From positions 1 to 64,000 of the forward strand of contig JACCGJ010024147.1 in the NCBI GenBank assembly GCA_013407085.1: DNA of 64,000 nt, given 5' to 3'. Positions 1 through 12,279 of this stretch are shown here, piece by piece. The notes beneath the pieces are model-generated. The model was not told the origin of the DNA and ran no database searches. It worked only from the letters and a program-made list of their open reading frames with translations. Position numbers and translations under genes: made by a program. The stretch is from Atriophallophorus winterbourni (Eukaryota > Platyhelminthes > Trematoda > Plagiorchiida > Microphallidae). Each line of letters begins with the position of its first letter. Position 1 is the first letter of the stretch.

Positions 1-1689
1 GCATTTTATTCTTATCCTATTTTCCTGAACGAATATTTACTATGATATGGTAAGTGTGGCCTGTGCTTTTGTTACTCATAATTCTTGATCTATGAACATG
101 TTACTTTCCATCGAGTGTCTTCGAAGCTTGTGTAAACCACCTCATAGACGTTGGAACAGGAAAGCGATTTGATTGCGATTGACCTGATGTAATAATCACC
201 TTCCCCTCTACATTATGACCGGTTACACGCCCCGAAACAGTGAAAGAAGCGCAAGTACAGCTTGAACTTTGATTGATTGGGATTCGTGCTGTTAGATATT
301 TTTTATTCACGCCAGTGGATTTCACAATATTCGTAAGTGAATGGATAGGCTGAATGCACATAGCGTATGCAGCAGTCTGAAAAACTCTTGACGTGGAGAT
401 AGTCTCAATCTACATCGCAAGCTAAAATGCGCGCCCAGGAAAGATAGAAAACGACACGTAACACAATCGGCCTGGTTGTCCAGTTTACCCGGAATGACCC
501 ATGTAAAAGTTTGACCTATGGACCATTGGATACAAATTGCAATTGGCAAACTCTCTGCAGACTTGCATTAACAAGAATGACCCACATACTGGTGTCTCTA
601 AGACTACCAAATAGTATTTGAATCATCCGGTAAGATGAGAATGCGTTCGGTACATTAACGGATTTGAAGCAGAACTCAAATACTGTGCTGGACAATACAT
701 ATTGAAACAACAATATCGATGTGAGCTGCTTCCGGAGAGGCAACTGAACTTGGCCAAGCCAAGAAAAGCTAATTTAACAATGGTTTCAAAGTTCATATTT
801 AAGCAACACGCTCAGTTTTCTTGATCTTGGGTATGACAATGGATGTATCCGTAAATATTCTAACAAGTGATTGCATTCGTCTCGAAGGACTTCACTTATT
901 GTTCTGGGTATTATTCTGATGTAACCTGGCAGACGGTGTAGAAGACGCTTGTTTAATGAGACCACAGGAACTCGGTAGATCCAACCATCCTAACCGGGAA
1001 AATCATAACAGCCATGTGCCCCTTATTGCAGTCATTCGATTACTTAGTAGTCAAAAGCTGGAACACATGATGGGTCTGTTGCTCATCTGATTGATTCCAC
1101 AATGGTGGTGTTTCGAAACCACATCACTCAGTGTCCGAGAACACTGGTTGATACCACACCATTAGCAAAACGATTAACTTCATAGACTAAGCAAATCAGC
1201 TTGGATAAAGCTAATCTTTGTGAAGTTCAACCACCTAGAAGGAAGGTTCGACTAGCCCATTTATCCAATCGAGAATATTTGAAACAGAGTTTGCTTAGCT
1301 CATCGTGTAAGGTTTTGTGAACTAAGAAACCTAACTGGTTTAATTTACGCGACTGGCTCTCCAGGCTCTTGCGTTCCAAATCACGTTAGCCTACCAGCGT
1401 CGATCGGCTGTGACCAGTGCAAGCCGTATTCCCGTCCAATTGTAGCTCTTGAAAGAGTTCGACAGAGTTAGTGACGATTCTAAGAGCCTAGGATATGTTT
1501 ACCGAGTGCGAGCATGTTGCACTATTGATTGTAAGCAATGTAAAACGGGCTAAAGTATACGCCCGTGCCAAAGAATACTGCAAAACACAAAAAAAATAAG
1601 GAGTAGAAGTCATGATAGCAGATCACACGTGATTATTTATCAACACAAGAACCCAATTTCAAGCACACCAACGTAAATGCACGTATAAA
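1..1689. other. Downstream flank of ORC4, no firm gene
   Basis: This flank lies beyond the ORC4 polyadenylation signal. The only candidate is a minus-strand open stretch of about 60 codons at roughly 108-312, with an AG acceptor-like and a GT donor-like border. Its product was not recognised, so it could be a chance open frame or an exon of another minus-strand gene. Nothing else is readable here. Confidence 0.3.
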
Positions 1690-1695
1690 TTTATT
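1690..1695 (-). terminator. Polyadenylation signal of ORC4
   Basis: On the minus strand an AATAAA hexamer lies about 67 nt after the TAA stop of the last ORC4 exon (1762-1764). This supports that exon as terminal. Confidence 0.6.
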
Positions 1696-4600
1696 TCAAG
1701 TATACAAAATAGAAGAATCTCGGTATGAACAAACGGGGGAAGTAAAAGTCCTTGCAATGGTTTAAAACGTTCTCGAGCGAACCCAGAACTTGAGCTCGAC
1801 CGGGCAGTTTGGATAAGCATCCAAACAATCGGACAATATTTCCGAGTCGACAAAGCAAAACAGCGGTTTGTAGTTGGGCAGGGTGGACAAAATCGCAGGC
1901 GCATTCCGCGTTCGACCGGCAGTCGCAGACGCCGCCAAAGCCTCTTTGCCGCAAACCACCAACTCGAGATCAATGAGACCATCAAGCAACTTGGACACCA
2001 CAGGCTTCTCGTACAAGTAGCCTGGGCAGTTGGCGCGGCAAAATTTCGCGTATTCTGGGAGTAAAAAGGGTAGGTAAACACCGCGAACAGTAAAACCAAT
2101 GACGATGAAAAGTACATGTATTTTTCGGTTCTTTTTATTAGATTACAAAGCTTCGAGAAAGCGGGATAGGCATGTGAAAATTCGTCGCTGTTGACAGGGT
2201 TCGAAACGCGTTAGAATAAACTGCGCCAGATAATTTTAAAAGTGTAAACAACACGTCTTGTCGGCTAATCGTGCTAAATTGATTGGTGGTGAGCTGTATG
2301 CTGAACCACGCTGTTGTCTCACTGCCATCTCTATTTCATTACTCATATCTGTCTAGGCTTGGGCAACCTGACCGTATTTTAGCCCACGTGCCGTCTCTGA
2401 CTGTGCGGGACTTGGCCTGGATCAGGTTAATGCTTTCATAGATACCTACTTGTCGGGAATATGCATGATTTGAGCAATTCACGCATCGGGATTCAATACA
2501 GTAAAAATAAATAAACAAAGTTGCATCGCAACAAACAAAGATTTCGTGATCGGTTCGCTGAAGGGGAGCTGTAAAAAACATACTTCAAGTATAGCGATAA
2601 ACAAATGAAAAGATTGGGGTCAGTCAAAGCGCGAATCCAAAGGTCATGTTTACCTCACAATGACGGTTGTGTATGCATACCACGTAGTCACATTTGGCTA
2701 GTGTAGCTATGTTACAAAGATAGTTTTTAATCATTAGTCATTTTACGCAGCAAGTTCTCAGATATTGACACAAACATTAAACGTAGCAACCCACATCAGA
2801 CAATAGATCGGAGTCATGGACAATATTAAATCGATAAAAAGTACCGAGTGCTCAACTGCCATACAACTGTGACACAATAAAATCTTAAATAAAAAAAGCG
2901 GGCAGGTAGGATCAAACAGCCATGGAAGCTGTACACGGATAAGCACAAATGAACTGGGAGGAAAGGTCCACGACTCAAATGGTTTCAATCCAGTTTCAGA
3001 GACGAGTACGGCAACATCAGTTTGACAGTTTCCTTGTGGTTTTTACTGCAAGACACCAGAAATGAGCAGACCAACATACACAGGTTACGCTGGTTTGGTC
3101 GCGTTTTACGAATGCCCGAGCACCGACTTTCGATTGCAACGCCACATCCCGATTGGCATACATCTCATGGTGGCCAAGCCATCAAATGGCGTACGTAACT
3201 AAAAACACAAGTAACCTTTTCAAAGTCGGCGGAGCACGCCTTACTGGCTGGGATCACCGCTTTCAGATACTACAGAGGTTCGTTACGCTTCAGGAAATGT
3301 CCCGAAACCGCGTTCAGTGGCGGTCTTGCACTAAACATCTTCTTGGAGCGTTTGCTTAACTTTGTATGTTGTCAAGTGGAATGACGAGGAAAGCTGGTTA
3401 TGAGGCATGACAGTGAAAGCCGTACGGGAGCTTTCATGATGATGTAGCTCTACTCGTTCACAAATCTTGATTGAATTCGTGATTTGTTGGAGCTGCAGGC
3501 ACCACATTCTAGTTTGTTTGTGCTTACTCTTCTATAGAATCCGTAGCTATTTAATTTCCACCATCCCCCATCTTTTAGGATTTTACTTTTTCATGGTTGT
3601 ATAGCAATCACATTACAGTGTACCACGTACGACTCATGGCCGAAGCCGGAGGTAAAACAGAACGAGTAATGTATGTGTTGCATACAAAATCGAAGGTGGG
3701 CGCCCTAATGCTGCGACAAGAGAGCAAGTTCGAACGACAAATCATTGTGATGACGGTTCAAAGTGACGGGGATGAAAATCTCACCACATCTTAGCCACAG
3801 GTTCTAGCAGTGTAAACACGAGGAATAGCGAAATTGCAAAACACCACATAGGAACCATTTTCTCGCGGATTTGGGAAGAACATTTTGTTCATAACTGAGA
3901 ATCGCTACATGGAAACCAGTTTACGGTAAGATTACTGTTTGTGTTGTTAATTTGACACAATCCTAGCGACCAGCGTAAACAGATAACTCTTGCCAAAGTT
4001 TTAGCACTACACTCAGTTCCAGTGATAGGTTCGGTCGCCCAGAGATATTCTTGGTATCCCCGAGTGGCGAACGTTCAAAATGAGCTCCATGAAACCTGAG
4101 GTAAAGTTATTTACTCGGGCAATTTGGTCAAAATAATTCGCTCAACAGAGAAGAGGAATCCGCAATTTTGTAACCGATTATCAAAGAGTGCCTCGTCACC
4201 GACAGGATAACTATAAACGCCCCATTTTCTGAGCAGGAAATCTTCATTATAAAATAAAACAAAAGATATCGAGCGATTGAAAACTCACCAGAATAAAGTA
4301 GTTCAAAGTTGACCGATTTGCCGTCGTGAATGTCTTGCAGTTTGACAAATGAGGCAATCAAGAAGAGTTCCAAAATACATAATCCTAGAAGGAAAGACGA
4401 GGTTTTAAGCAACGCGAATAGCTATCAAAAATAACAAAACCGAGGTGAGAAATGATCTTGCGGCTGATTTTCATTGAAATCCATTTCACGATTCAGGGAA
4501 CGAGCCGTACTGAGGTTCATATTATTTTAAACCAAGTTGTGATTGACCGAAAATGTTATCAGTGATAAATAATCCCTATTCGTTTATTGCAATACCCTCT

Positions 4601-7600
4601 AGTTCAAGAATCGTTGCTTGCAGGTCAGCCCAGGTATTCTTCAAGAAATTGGGTAGAATTTACACAAGCAGCGATCCGCAATATATAGATCAGGAAAACA
4701 TTCACTTAAGACAAATTTGGTAACACTAAAGCAAATTATTAAAATTGGAAAAACTACATCAACAATCCCGTTTTCAAAGCCACATCATAGGTCCAGGCAG
4801 AAAATTCAAGTTATGCATGAGGAAATTACAGGCACAGGACGACAGACGCACTGCCTCACCTGCATGGAAGAACACTGGCAAAAACTGATTTACCGAAACC
4901 CCTAAAAATTTAGATGCATCGAGATGTAAGGGAATATCAGAAACGCTATAAAACGCGACCCTCATTTAGGTAAGCTTGGCGGATTTGTCAACGGCACTGA
5001 GCTGCATGCGGAAACACACTGGAGTTTCATTATTATTTTCTTTCGCATATCTGTCTAGGTCTGGGCAGCCAGACAGTAATCTAGCCCACGTGCATGGGCT
5101 TGTGAGTTCATACATACAAACATGGGCTTGATGGAATGAAGAGCAGATACAACGGTTACATGAGCGACTATGTAAGTTACAAAGAAAACCATAAGTCGAA
5201 ACACAATGTCGTGAGTTCGCGCGGCAGCAACACATTGTAATTTACATGAGCGCTATGCTGTCCCTAATGGTTATACAAACAATATCCTCCACAGTTATCG
5301 TGAGTCCATTTGATTATACTGGTAAAATTTGCGATAGTGAGACCGCGCAGTAGGTAGAATAAAATATAAACTTAAAGAACTGCACCAACAAGAGCATCGC
5401 GTTATTATAGTTTCACATTGCAATCGACATAAAACGATTATTTCAAGATATCAGCGAAAAGTGTCGTATGGTGACATTGTTTGGTCGAAATGAGTTAGGA
5501 ACCTAAGGAATCGGATCAGTATGTCAGGGCAATTATCAAGAGCAAAAGCACCTGTCATAACTGGGTTGTGAGCGCACACCTGGAACGTAACAGAGAAACT
5601 ACGTTTTGTAACCCCACGGTACAGGCAAGAATTACGCGCGCGAAATTTCTCCGAATGAGGGCACTCATGCGGAATGAATCTTTATAAGCTGGTTCAAGAT
5701 TACATGTATAATGTCGTCGCATGTTGCACATGAACTATACACTTGAATGAACTTCATCAGAAATAATTTCTAGACTTAATTACAGTTATTTTGTATTATT
5801 GGCAAATAATGACACATCAAACGAACTTTTAACGTTTCCGAAACTGAAGATTGTCGAGAACTCACAGATTGTGCCCAAGAGATAAGAGTATGAACTTCGG
5901 TTCATTGTCCAAAGCAGAACGAAAACGAGGATAGACGATGTCGTATTGCACTTTTCAAGTGGAAAGTACACTACTACAGAATATAAAGAAAATACACCAA
6001 GGAAGAACTAGGAACTGCCGACTGCTTTAACTTCTTCGGTAGTGGTATCAATAGTGGCGCGTGTTTAAATTTCTGGTGGTATTTATACAATAACGGCAGC
6101 CTTTCATCATCATCATCATCACTGATAGCATTACACACATAGCGCGTACCGAATGCTTAACTGCCACACAACCATGAAAAAGTAAAATCCTAAAAGATGG
6201 GGAAGGGTGGGACTTAAATAGCTACGGATTCTATAGAAGAGTAAGCACAAACAAACTGGGTAGAGGTGCTTACACCTCGAATAAACATGAATTCAAACAA
6301 GTTTCGTGAACAAGTAGAGCAACATCAGCATGGCAGCTTCCTTGCGGCTTTCATGTCATGCAGCCTTTCGTAACTTGGATCACCTGTTGGGTTCACTTGA
6401 TTTACCGCGAGAATGTGAGTGATATGTTATAACAAAAGTAGGAACAATGCGTATGACCTGACCTTTCAACGAATTCACTTTGGCGTCTTGTCGAAGATAA
6501 CACAGTGAGTCGATGAACTCAACCGGTTCAATGCGGGTCTTGTCGGAATTCAATTTCGACACAATCGGGACCTGTGCGCACGGGAAGAGAGGAGACGTGT
6601 GGTGAGAACTTCAAAAGAAAACGAGAGAAAACATAACGTCGAAACGAGAAATTAACTAAGAAAAACTTACCAACAGGTTCATCAATCGGCGTATACTGAC
6701 GGAGACCGACCAAGCTTGCCGAAGTGTGTCGATAACAATTTCGTTGTTCATCAAATCCGCAATATGGGAATTCCACCCGGGTAAACACAGCTCCACAGAT
6801 CGTCGTTCGCATGGACTTATGGGTTTCCGCGAAGCGGAGAGCACTTCTTCGAGGGAAACTGTTAAAAGCGTTTTGCAAACTGCACAAAAATTGTCGAATG
6901 CTGGGGATCGAGTATCTGGTTCGTCCTCATTTTCATCGGCGTACGAGCTTGTTTGGTCGATCGGGGCAGCGACAGAATCCAAATGAATTTGAAGGTGAGA
7001 GAAACGAGATTTCACGCGTTTTTCCAATAACTCCATTATATCCTATATTGTATTGGACACAGAGAAACTATTATAAAAATAATGATAAACAAACCGAACA
7101 CAAACAAACTAAAAATTATTTGAACCGCACATGCACTACACATGAAGCAACTAATGGAGGATGAGCGCATTCATCTTGTGACAGGTCGTGAGATAAAACT
7201 AAAACATGTCGTAATCAAAGAAAGTATTACATAGAAAAAGCGTATCAATGCTTGACTGATATATAATCAGGCGGTCGTAGTTCTGCTGGCGACTGTGTCG
7301 CAGACAAGATACAATAGCGTGTACGCAAAGCGTTTGCAAGCCTCCACCATTTATCGCGACGACGCAATGTTTCACTCAATACTAAAAGTCGAGCTGACAA
7401 CGGAATCGTGCGTGCTACGCTTCTTTATGGTTACAAACCCTTGACGATATCCACCTGTTTTCTATTTGTGATGTTCATTGTCTGCGAAGGATTGCTCGTG
7501 CTGCGAATATAAACATCTACCCACGCGTCTTATGAACAACAGACTACGAATTGAAAGAAATACTGATGCTAGCTACTTTGAAATGTTTGGGACTGGTTTT

Positions 7601-8992
7601 AAAACGCGTTATCACCGTCTACCATAACGCACCTTACTCGCACAACAAACGACTGAGGCCAGTCAATGACATGGCACACTGAGATGATGGAAACACGTGC
7701 AAATATGGATTATTCGTTTATAACCGTTAACGATGGGGCATGCGATTCGGGATGGGTGATGGATTTAAAACCATCGACATACGTTTACATGTGGTTGAGG
7801 AGGTTGATTCATGCAAGCCTGATCCACAAGTTTTCGAAACATAACAGTTGATCCGCATGTATAATTACTGTCCAACGAGTGATTATACACAACAATCGGG
7901 CTGACAAACTGTGTATTCCAATTAGACCGGCGAGCCAAAAAGAATGGTCGATGATCACAATATTTTTATTTTTACTTCACCACCGAATCCATGGTACTTA
8001 TAAGGATAGTCAAGTTTATACGAATACGCTATCCACACTCACAATAGAAACGAGTGATCACTGTGGTAATCATCATCAAAGACAGCAGTACAACGGTAGC
8101 ACGTACCGAATGCTTAACTGCCATACAACCATGAAAAAGTAAAATCCTAAAAGATGGGGAAGGGTGGGACTTAAATTGTGGTAATCACCTAGCAGCCACT
8201 GAATGTAACATGTGGCTGACCGATGTGTATTTTCATACAACAGACGTTTTGAGCTCATACAAATTGAGAGTAGACTTAGTAGCCTTTAATGCGAATGAAC
8301 AACGATGCACGAACTGAGGCCGACAAACCAGAACAACACCGAGACAGAGTACACACTTACGAGACGACATGTAATTCCAATAACGCAAATCGGCGTATCA
8401 CTGGATTGACAACAATCAAAGAGATTATATAGCAATATCTGGTTACGATGAAGCGCGAATAAATCGAATTCATGCAATACGATGAGAAGGGACTTGGTGG
8501 CATCGTTTCCAGCACGGATACCATCCAAAAACCATTGCAATTGCTGTGAAAATGGCCGTGACTTCGCATCATCCAACGCATCACCAGAAGCGTCGGGGTC
8601 TTCGCTAAGTAAATATTCCCGGTTTAATTGCTTTGCCATAGCTTTCAGCGCCGATCTGTCATCAGTATGTATTAGACCTAACAATGGATAAAGGTAGTGA
8701 ACAAACCATTTAAATGCACTTCCAGCAAATTTTCTTCAATGTATGAGTTTACTTTTGCTTCTTTCAAAGATTGCGATAATAGCTAGACACGAAATTGACA
8801 CCAAAGTTAAAACATACATGCTTTTTGCCAGAACCCCTGCGGCCAATTATTAGCAGGGAGCCACTTTCTCTATCGCAAACCAGCGACTTGAAAATAGATT
8901 TCAAGCGATTCCGTTCTTCATCAAATGCCACAAGTTGGTGTCTAGGCCGATAAAAGCGTACCCGGAGAGCTTGGAACAGAAGATCCATAGGT
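1690..8992 (-). CDS. ORC4: Origin recognition complex subunit 4, seven coding exons
   Basis: ORC4 is an AAA+ subunit of the nuclear complex that marks replication origins and loads the MCM helicase. Exons on the minus strand are 8992-8818 (ATG at 8988), 8782-8707, 8677-8361, 7042-6671, 6571-6463, 4384-4289 and 2054-1762 (TAA). All borders are GT-AG, phases agree, and the spliced length is 1434 nt (477 residues; animal ORC4 is usually about 435). Visible landmarks are a Walker A-like GRRGSGKK at residues 49-56, a Walker B region LLIVLHEFD at about 146-154, the arginine-finger block EKRVKSRFSH near 195-204, and a winged-helix C-terminus with EKPVV and AYPNCP matching animal ORC4. Two odd features: the Walker A threonine is lysine, and the Walker B aspartate is histidine (codon CAT). 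An acidic insert near residues 210-230 may explain the extra length. An acceptor AG sits 4 nt before the ATG, so the 5' end is either an upstream UTR exon or a trans-splice site. Confidence 0.93.
2260..2450 (+). repeat. SINE copy 1, partial
   Basis: A diverged, 5'-shortened copy of the 240 bp SINE whose clean copies are at 10933-11173, 51897-52124 and 62968-63210. It keeps the diagnostic core TCTGTCTAGGCTTGGGCAAC and the tail region with GCTTTCATA. It lies in an ORC4 intron, antisense to that gene. Confidence 0.8.
2795..3050 (-). mobile_element. RTE-clade LINE 3' end, inverted copy
   Basis: Read on the minus strand, this matches the 3' untranslated part of the RTE elements at 3061-3610 and 51170-51420: a pyrimidine-rich stretch followed by a conserved end GTATGGCAGTTGAGCACTCGG. 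It is severely 5'-truncated and non-coding. Confidence 0.65.
3061..3610 (+). mobile_element. RTE-clade LINE, 5'-truncated 3' end
   Basis: The first 300 bp translate, with one stop, to the conserved C-terminus of RTE reverse transcriptases: HRLRWFGRVLRMPEHRL, then a Pro-His-Pro-Asp-Trp block. The 3' UTR follows. The piece is parallel to the larger RTE copy at about 50860-51420. It starts 10 bp after an oppositely oriented RTE end, making a head-to-head pair inside an ORC4 intron. Confidence 0.8.
4975..5120 (+). repeat. SINE copy 2, internally deleted
   Basis: It matches the SINE 5' part (GAGCTGCATGCGGAAACACACTGG) and core (CATATCTGTCTAGGTCTGGGC). It then jumps from the CCCACGTGCA block directly to GCTTGTGAGTTCATACATAC, so about 35 bp upstream of the tail are missing. 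Confidence 0.75.
6105..6365 (-). mobile_element. RTE-clade LINE 3' UTR fragment
   Basis: On the minus strand it matches the 3' UTR at 3400-3610 and 51190-51420, including TTTTAGGATTTTACTTTTTC. It ends at a (TGA)n-type tail, seen as repeated ATC triplets at 6108-6121. Short tandem tails of this type are usual for RTE elements. Non-coding, in an ORC4 intron. Confidence 0.75.
7270..7640 (+). mobile_element. RTE-clade LINE fragment, thumb/C-terminal region
   Basis: Translation across frameshifts gives LHHLSRRRNVSLNTKSR, then VRATLLYGYKPLTI, then CLRRIARAANINIYPRV. These match the order of conserved RTE-clade blocks after the catalytic YADD (the segments usually reading HLWRRRD-LS-KGR, VLLYGCETW, HCLRRIAR). 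Multiple frameshifts make it a pseudogene inside an ORC4 intron. Confidence 0.7.
8090..8180 (-). mobile_element. Very short RTE 3' end
   Basis: About 85 bp nearly identical to the end of the fragment at 6130-6215: CCATACAACCATGAAAAAGT and the purine-rich AAAGATGGGGAAGGGTGGGA. Only the last part of the 3' UTR was copied, which is typical of extreme 5' truncation. Confidence 0.7.
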
Positions 8993-10029
8993 CTAAAAAC
9001 AACAAGGGGACAATACTCATAAATGTCAACGGCTGTTGACTGTTTCAAAAGCTATTTAAAAATAACATCATTTGGTTGACAGAAACGCATGGTTTGCAAA
9101 CTTATTGCATTCACCCATCCAACAAAAGTAGTGAGCTTATTTCGTGTACTCTTTTCGTATAAATATGAGCGAAATATGGTGCATAATAGCTTATTAATCA
9201 ACTTTTCTAATGCAAACATATCAATACCTCGCATTCATATGTTATAATAAGCTTATTGAACTAAACTACGCGGACATAATATTTCTTTTCTTCAATCCTT
9301 ATACTGATGTTCAAGCTACTCTTGACAGACGAAACCCGCTTCCAGAATGCGCTTTGCATCCATCAAGTGGTAAAATATTATTACAGGATGTTGAACAGAC
9401 AAAACTGCACTAAATCACGACAAAAAACTTGAAACGATTGAATGCTTTACCTACTTCGATTGATGTACTAATGGTAGCTAGTGATTAAATAACGGTTTGC
9501 ATTTTCATTTTGATAAAACTACCGAGATACGCAAAACGATCTACAGTTTCAAGTCAAGTGATAAAGTGCAGTTTGAAAAATCGATGTCATGTAGCACAAC
9601 AATGCGTCTGGAAGGTGCAGAACACATGCAAAATGCTGGCACAATATTAGCTAGTTTGTTTCGTATAGCCTACTTAACTATGAAAAGCAGAACAATATAC
9701 GCAGCATAGTCCAAATAGAAAAGCTTGCCGCGTGGCACTTAGCTGCATAATTCCAAAATGGTATCAATTACAAAATAAAATAGAAAAATAGAAATCGCAG
9801 ATCATTGTCGAACGACACTTGTGGCGAAGAATTTCGGAGAAAGGTAGTTGTGAACCCTCACACTCAGTATGTTGACATTTTTTGCGGAACGTCAGCTATT
9901 TTTGCGGAACGCCTTTGCATAGCAAGGGGTAAAACGCCGCTTAAGTCTAAAATATGGGTATTGTCGGCTATCGGTACGTATGCAGCAGTTCGAAGATCTG
10001 TCAAAGAGTAAAAATGTGGTTCGACACAG

Positions 10030-10345
10030 CCTCGGCCAGGACGGAAACCAGCTTGTTGCTTTCAGACCTGTGATTCCCTATGCGATTTTAATCTTCGAAT
10101 GTATAAGGACGTTAATAATCTCGTGATGATAGAAGTGAAACTTTCCCCTAAATGATTAGAGTAGGAGCCTTGTACACCTTTTTCAAATATCGGTATGAAA
10201 ACCGATTCCTAGAAACTCCGAAGGATAGATTCTGACAAAAGCACTTCACGAAAAAGATCGCCTAATGTACTGATTAGGATTTGGCCACCTTCCTTTTCGA
10301 AATCAGAGAAGCACATACCCGAAGACATAAAATACAAGCTACTGC
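10030..10345 (-). mobile_element. RTE-clade LINE fragment, N-terminal RT region
   Basis: On the minus strand it encodes EGGQILISTLGDLFREVLLS, almost identical to the segment at 49730-49800 of the larger RTE copy. This is the region just before the reverse transcriptase fingers. Stops interrupt it downstream. Confidence 0.75.
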
Positions 10346-10932
10346 GTTCTAGACTTGACAATGTTACACATCTTATGTGTTTTGAGAGGCGCGTCATCAG
10401 CCCGTGGAACTAAATTTCAAACAATTTTGTGCACAGCAATTCGTTGAAGGATCTTAAAACGAATTCGGACGAATATTTTGGTAACTTGTGTTTTTGTGCA
10501 GAAGTTACTTGTGACAACCAGTGTTGATTACGTTAATTTCCGTTGTATATTTACATAAAACTCCGATAAGATTATATAGAACTTTTGTTCTTCTACTGTT
10601 TCAAATAAATGATCCAGATTACTTGAACAACGCAGGTGGTATGACATCACGGTCTGTAGTATCGAATCGTTTCATGGATTTGATGCATCATATAATTACT
10701 AAATTACCAGGAGGATCTACGCTACGGGGGCCAAGGATCATACTGCATCAAATGAGGCAATAAATCCCTTGCAGGGTGCCAGTTAAAGAGTAAAGATTGA
10801 TTCAGCCATAGTTTTACTTTATTTTTGGGACCTGCCCACCGAATACGTCAAAGGATTTTGCGCACGTTAGCGGCATTATTTGCTGTTTCCATTCAGCGAT
10901 ATTTTAGCTACTTCTTTTCTACGTTTACTCTG

Positions 10933-11173
10933 GTGCACGGACGTGCAATCGTGCAGCATTTCTGTTCTGTGCGGCTAACAGCGTGCTAACTTGATTGGTC
11001 ACCGGTAATGAGCTGCTTGCTGAAACACGCTGGAGTCTCACAACCATTTCCTGTTCTTTTTTGTTCCTCATATCTGTCTAGGCCTGGACAACCTAACAGT
11101 ATCTTAGCCCACGTGCAGTCTCTGACTGTGCGGCACTTTGTCTGGATCAGGCTTGTGCTTTTATAACATACCA
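10933..11173 (+). repeat. SINE copy 3, full length with 12-13 bp TSD
   Basis: A 241 bp copy flanked by the direct repeat ACGTTTACTCTG at 10921-10932 and 11175-11186 (one further T matches on the left). The 5' end reads CACGGACGTGCAATCGTGCA. The 3' part carries GGATCAGGCTTGTGCTTTTAT and a short ATA/CATA tail. No tRNA-, 7SL- or 5S-derived head could be named with confidence. Confidence 0.88.
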
Positions 11174-12279
11174 TACGTTTACTCTGAAGCTCCGTTCATG
11201 ATCATTCTTTACGCGTCTACGCTTTCTTTTATTCAGGACAAGAAGTTATTTGGCGCCGCTGGTGAAGAAGTTCAGTGGGGCCTTGGGGTTGATAATGCGG
11301 TGTCATGTCTTTTCCCAACCACCGTGTTTCATCTTTGATCAGCAGTTGCACGCAGAGCAACAAAGAGTGAGTTGCTCAATGTGGCCTATACATTTTTGGA
11401 TTGCAGGTTGGGAAATTTTTTCACCGCAATTCGATTCCCATTCAAAGGCTTGGTACCGGAGAACTTTAACGTTAATCTACATCACACAAGAGTACGATCG
11501 GAATGTATGCAAGTATTCCACCATGTATGGTGTTAACGCTGAAGGTCGAAAAGTTATCTAGTGTTGACTTTCATCCACCCTGTTGTATTGATAACTGTGT
11601 TATATCACAGTTCGCAATAAAATAATCCCAGGTACAAAGATGCAATAAAAGTTTGACTTAGTGGACTGACCAGCACGGTGGCAAGATTTTCCAGCACAAA
11701 TGGATGTATACCATACGGCATTTCAGCACTGTTTACGCAAACATTGATGAATGCCAAATACATCTTGGCTTCGTCTAGAGAAGGGACACCAGCAGGTATG
11801 TGACCAAGTACTTGAAACAGTAATTAGGCCTTGGATACCGCCAAACTACTTCAGGAAGGCAGTCGCTTTAGATAGGTCAGCAGAATATAATGCTAAATCA
11901 TATAGTTTTAGCTCCTCAATGCTTTCCTTGATGATAAGTAGAAAACTCTTAGAACGTCTTTTCTCATCCCCATATGAAAACAATCCAACGAACTTTTGAC
12001 GAAACACCGCAAGCTGGCAGACACATTTTGAGCAGTTTGTAGCGCACACAGAAACTAATTGCTATCGATGACTTGTATAGTGACCAAAGATGATACAATT
12101 TACAGATAGATCAACAAACTTGAGGGGTTCAGCAAGGCGGCCGCTGGTGATTTCCTCATGAGCTCCAGTGGAAAATCTAAATTTGGTTTTGTAAACAATT
12201 TGGATGTCTGCAAATTTTGCATTAATTCTCACTTAAACTGGACGGATGTGTAACCGTGAATTACTGAAGTACTGCACAT

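Larger units (their letters stand above)
2055..4288. other. ORC4 intron 6, retroelement-filled
   Basis: This 2.2 kb intron separates the last two ORC4 exons. It holds a partial SINE at about 2260-2450 and two RTE 3' ends at about 2795-3615. About 670 nt at 3616-4288 show nothing recognisable. Confidence 0.7.
4385..6462. other. ORC4 intron 5
   Basis: A 2.1 kb intron. It contains a SINE fragment (4975-5120) and an RTE 3' end (6105-6365). The rest, including about 5130-6100, has no recognisable gene. Confidence 0.6.
7043..8360. other. ORC4 intron 3
   Basis: A 1.3 kb intron holding a coding remnant of an RTE element (about 7270-7640) and a short RTE 3' tail (8090-8180). The remainder shows nothing. 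Confidence 0.6.

Noticed and set aside
101..361. Minus-strand open stretch of 86 codons with possible splice borders
   Set aside because: No family recognised and weak donor; kept only as a note in the flank entry.
11846..12049. Minus-strand Lys/Leu-rich frame with an acceptor-like start
   Set aside because: No homologous family, no partner exon found.
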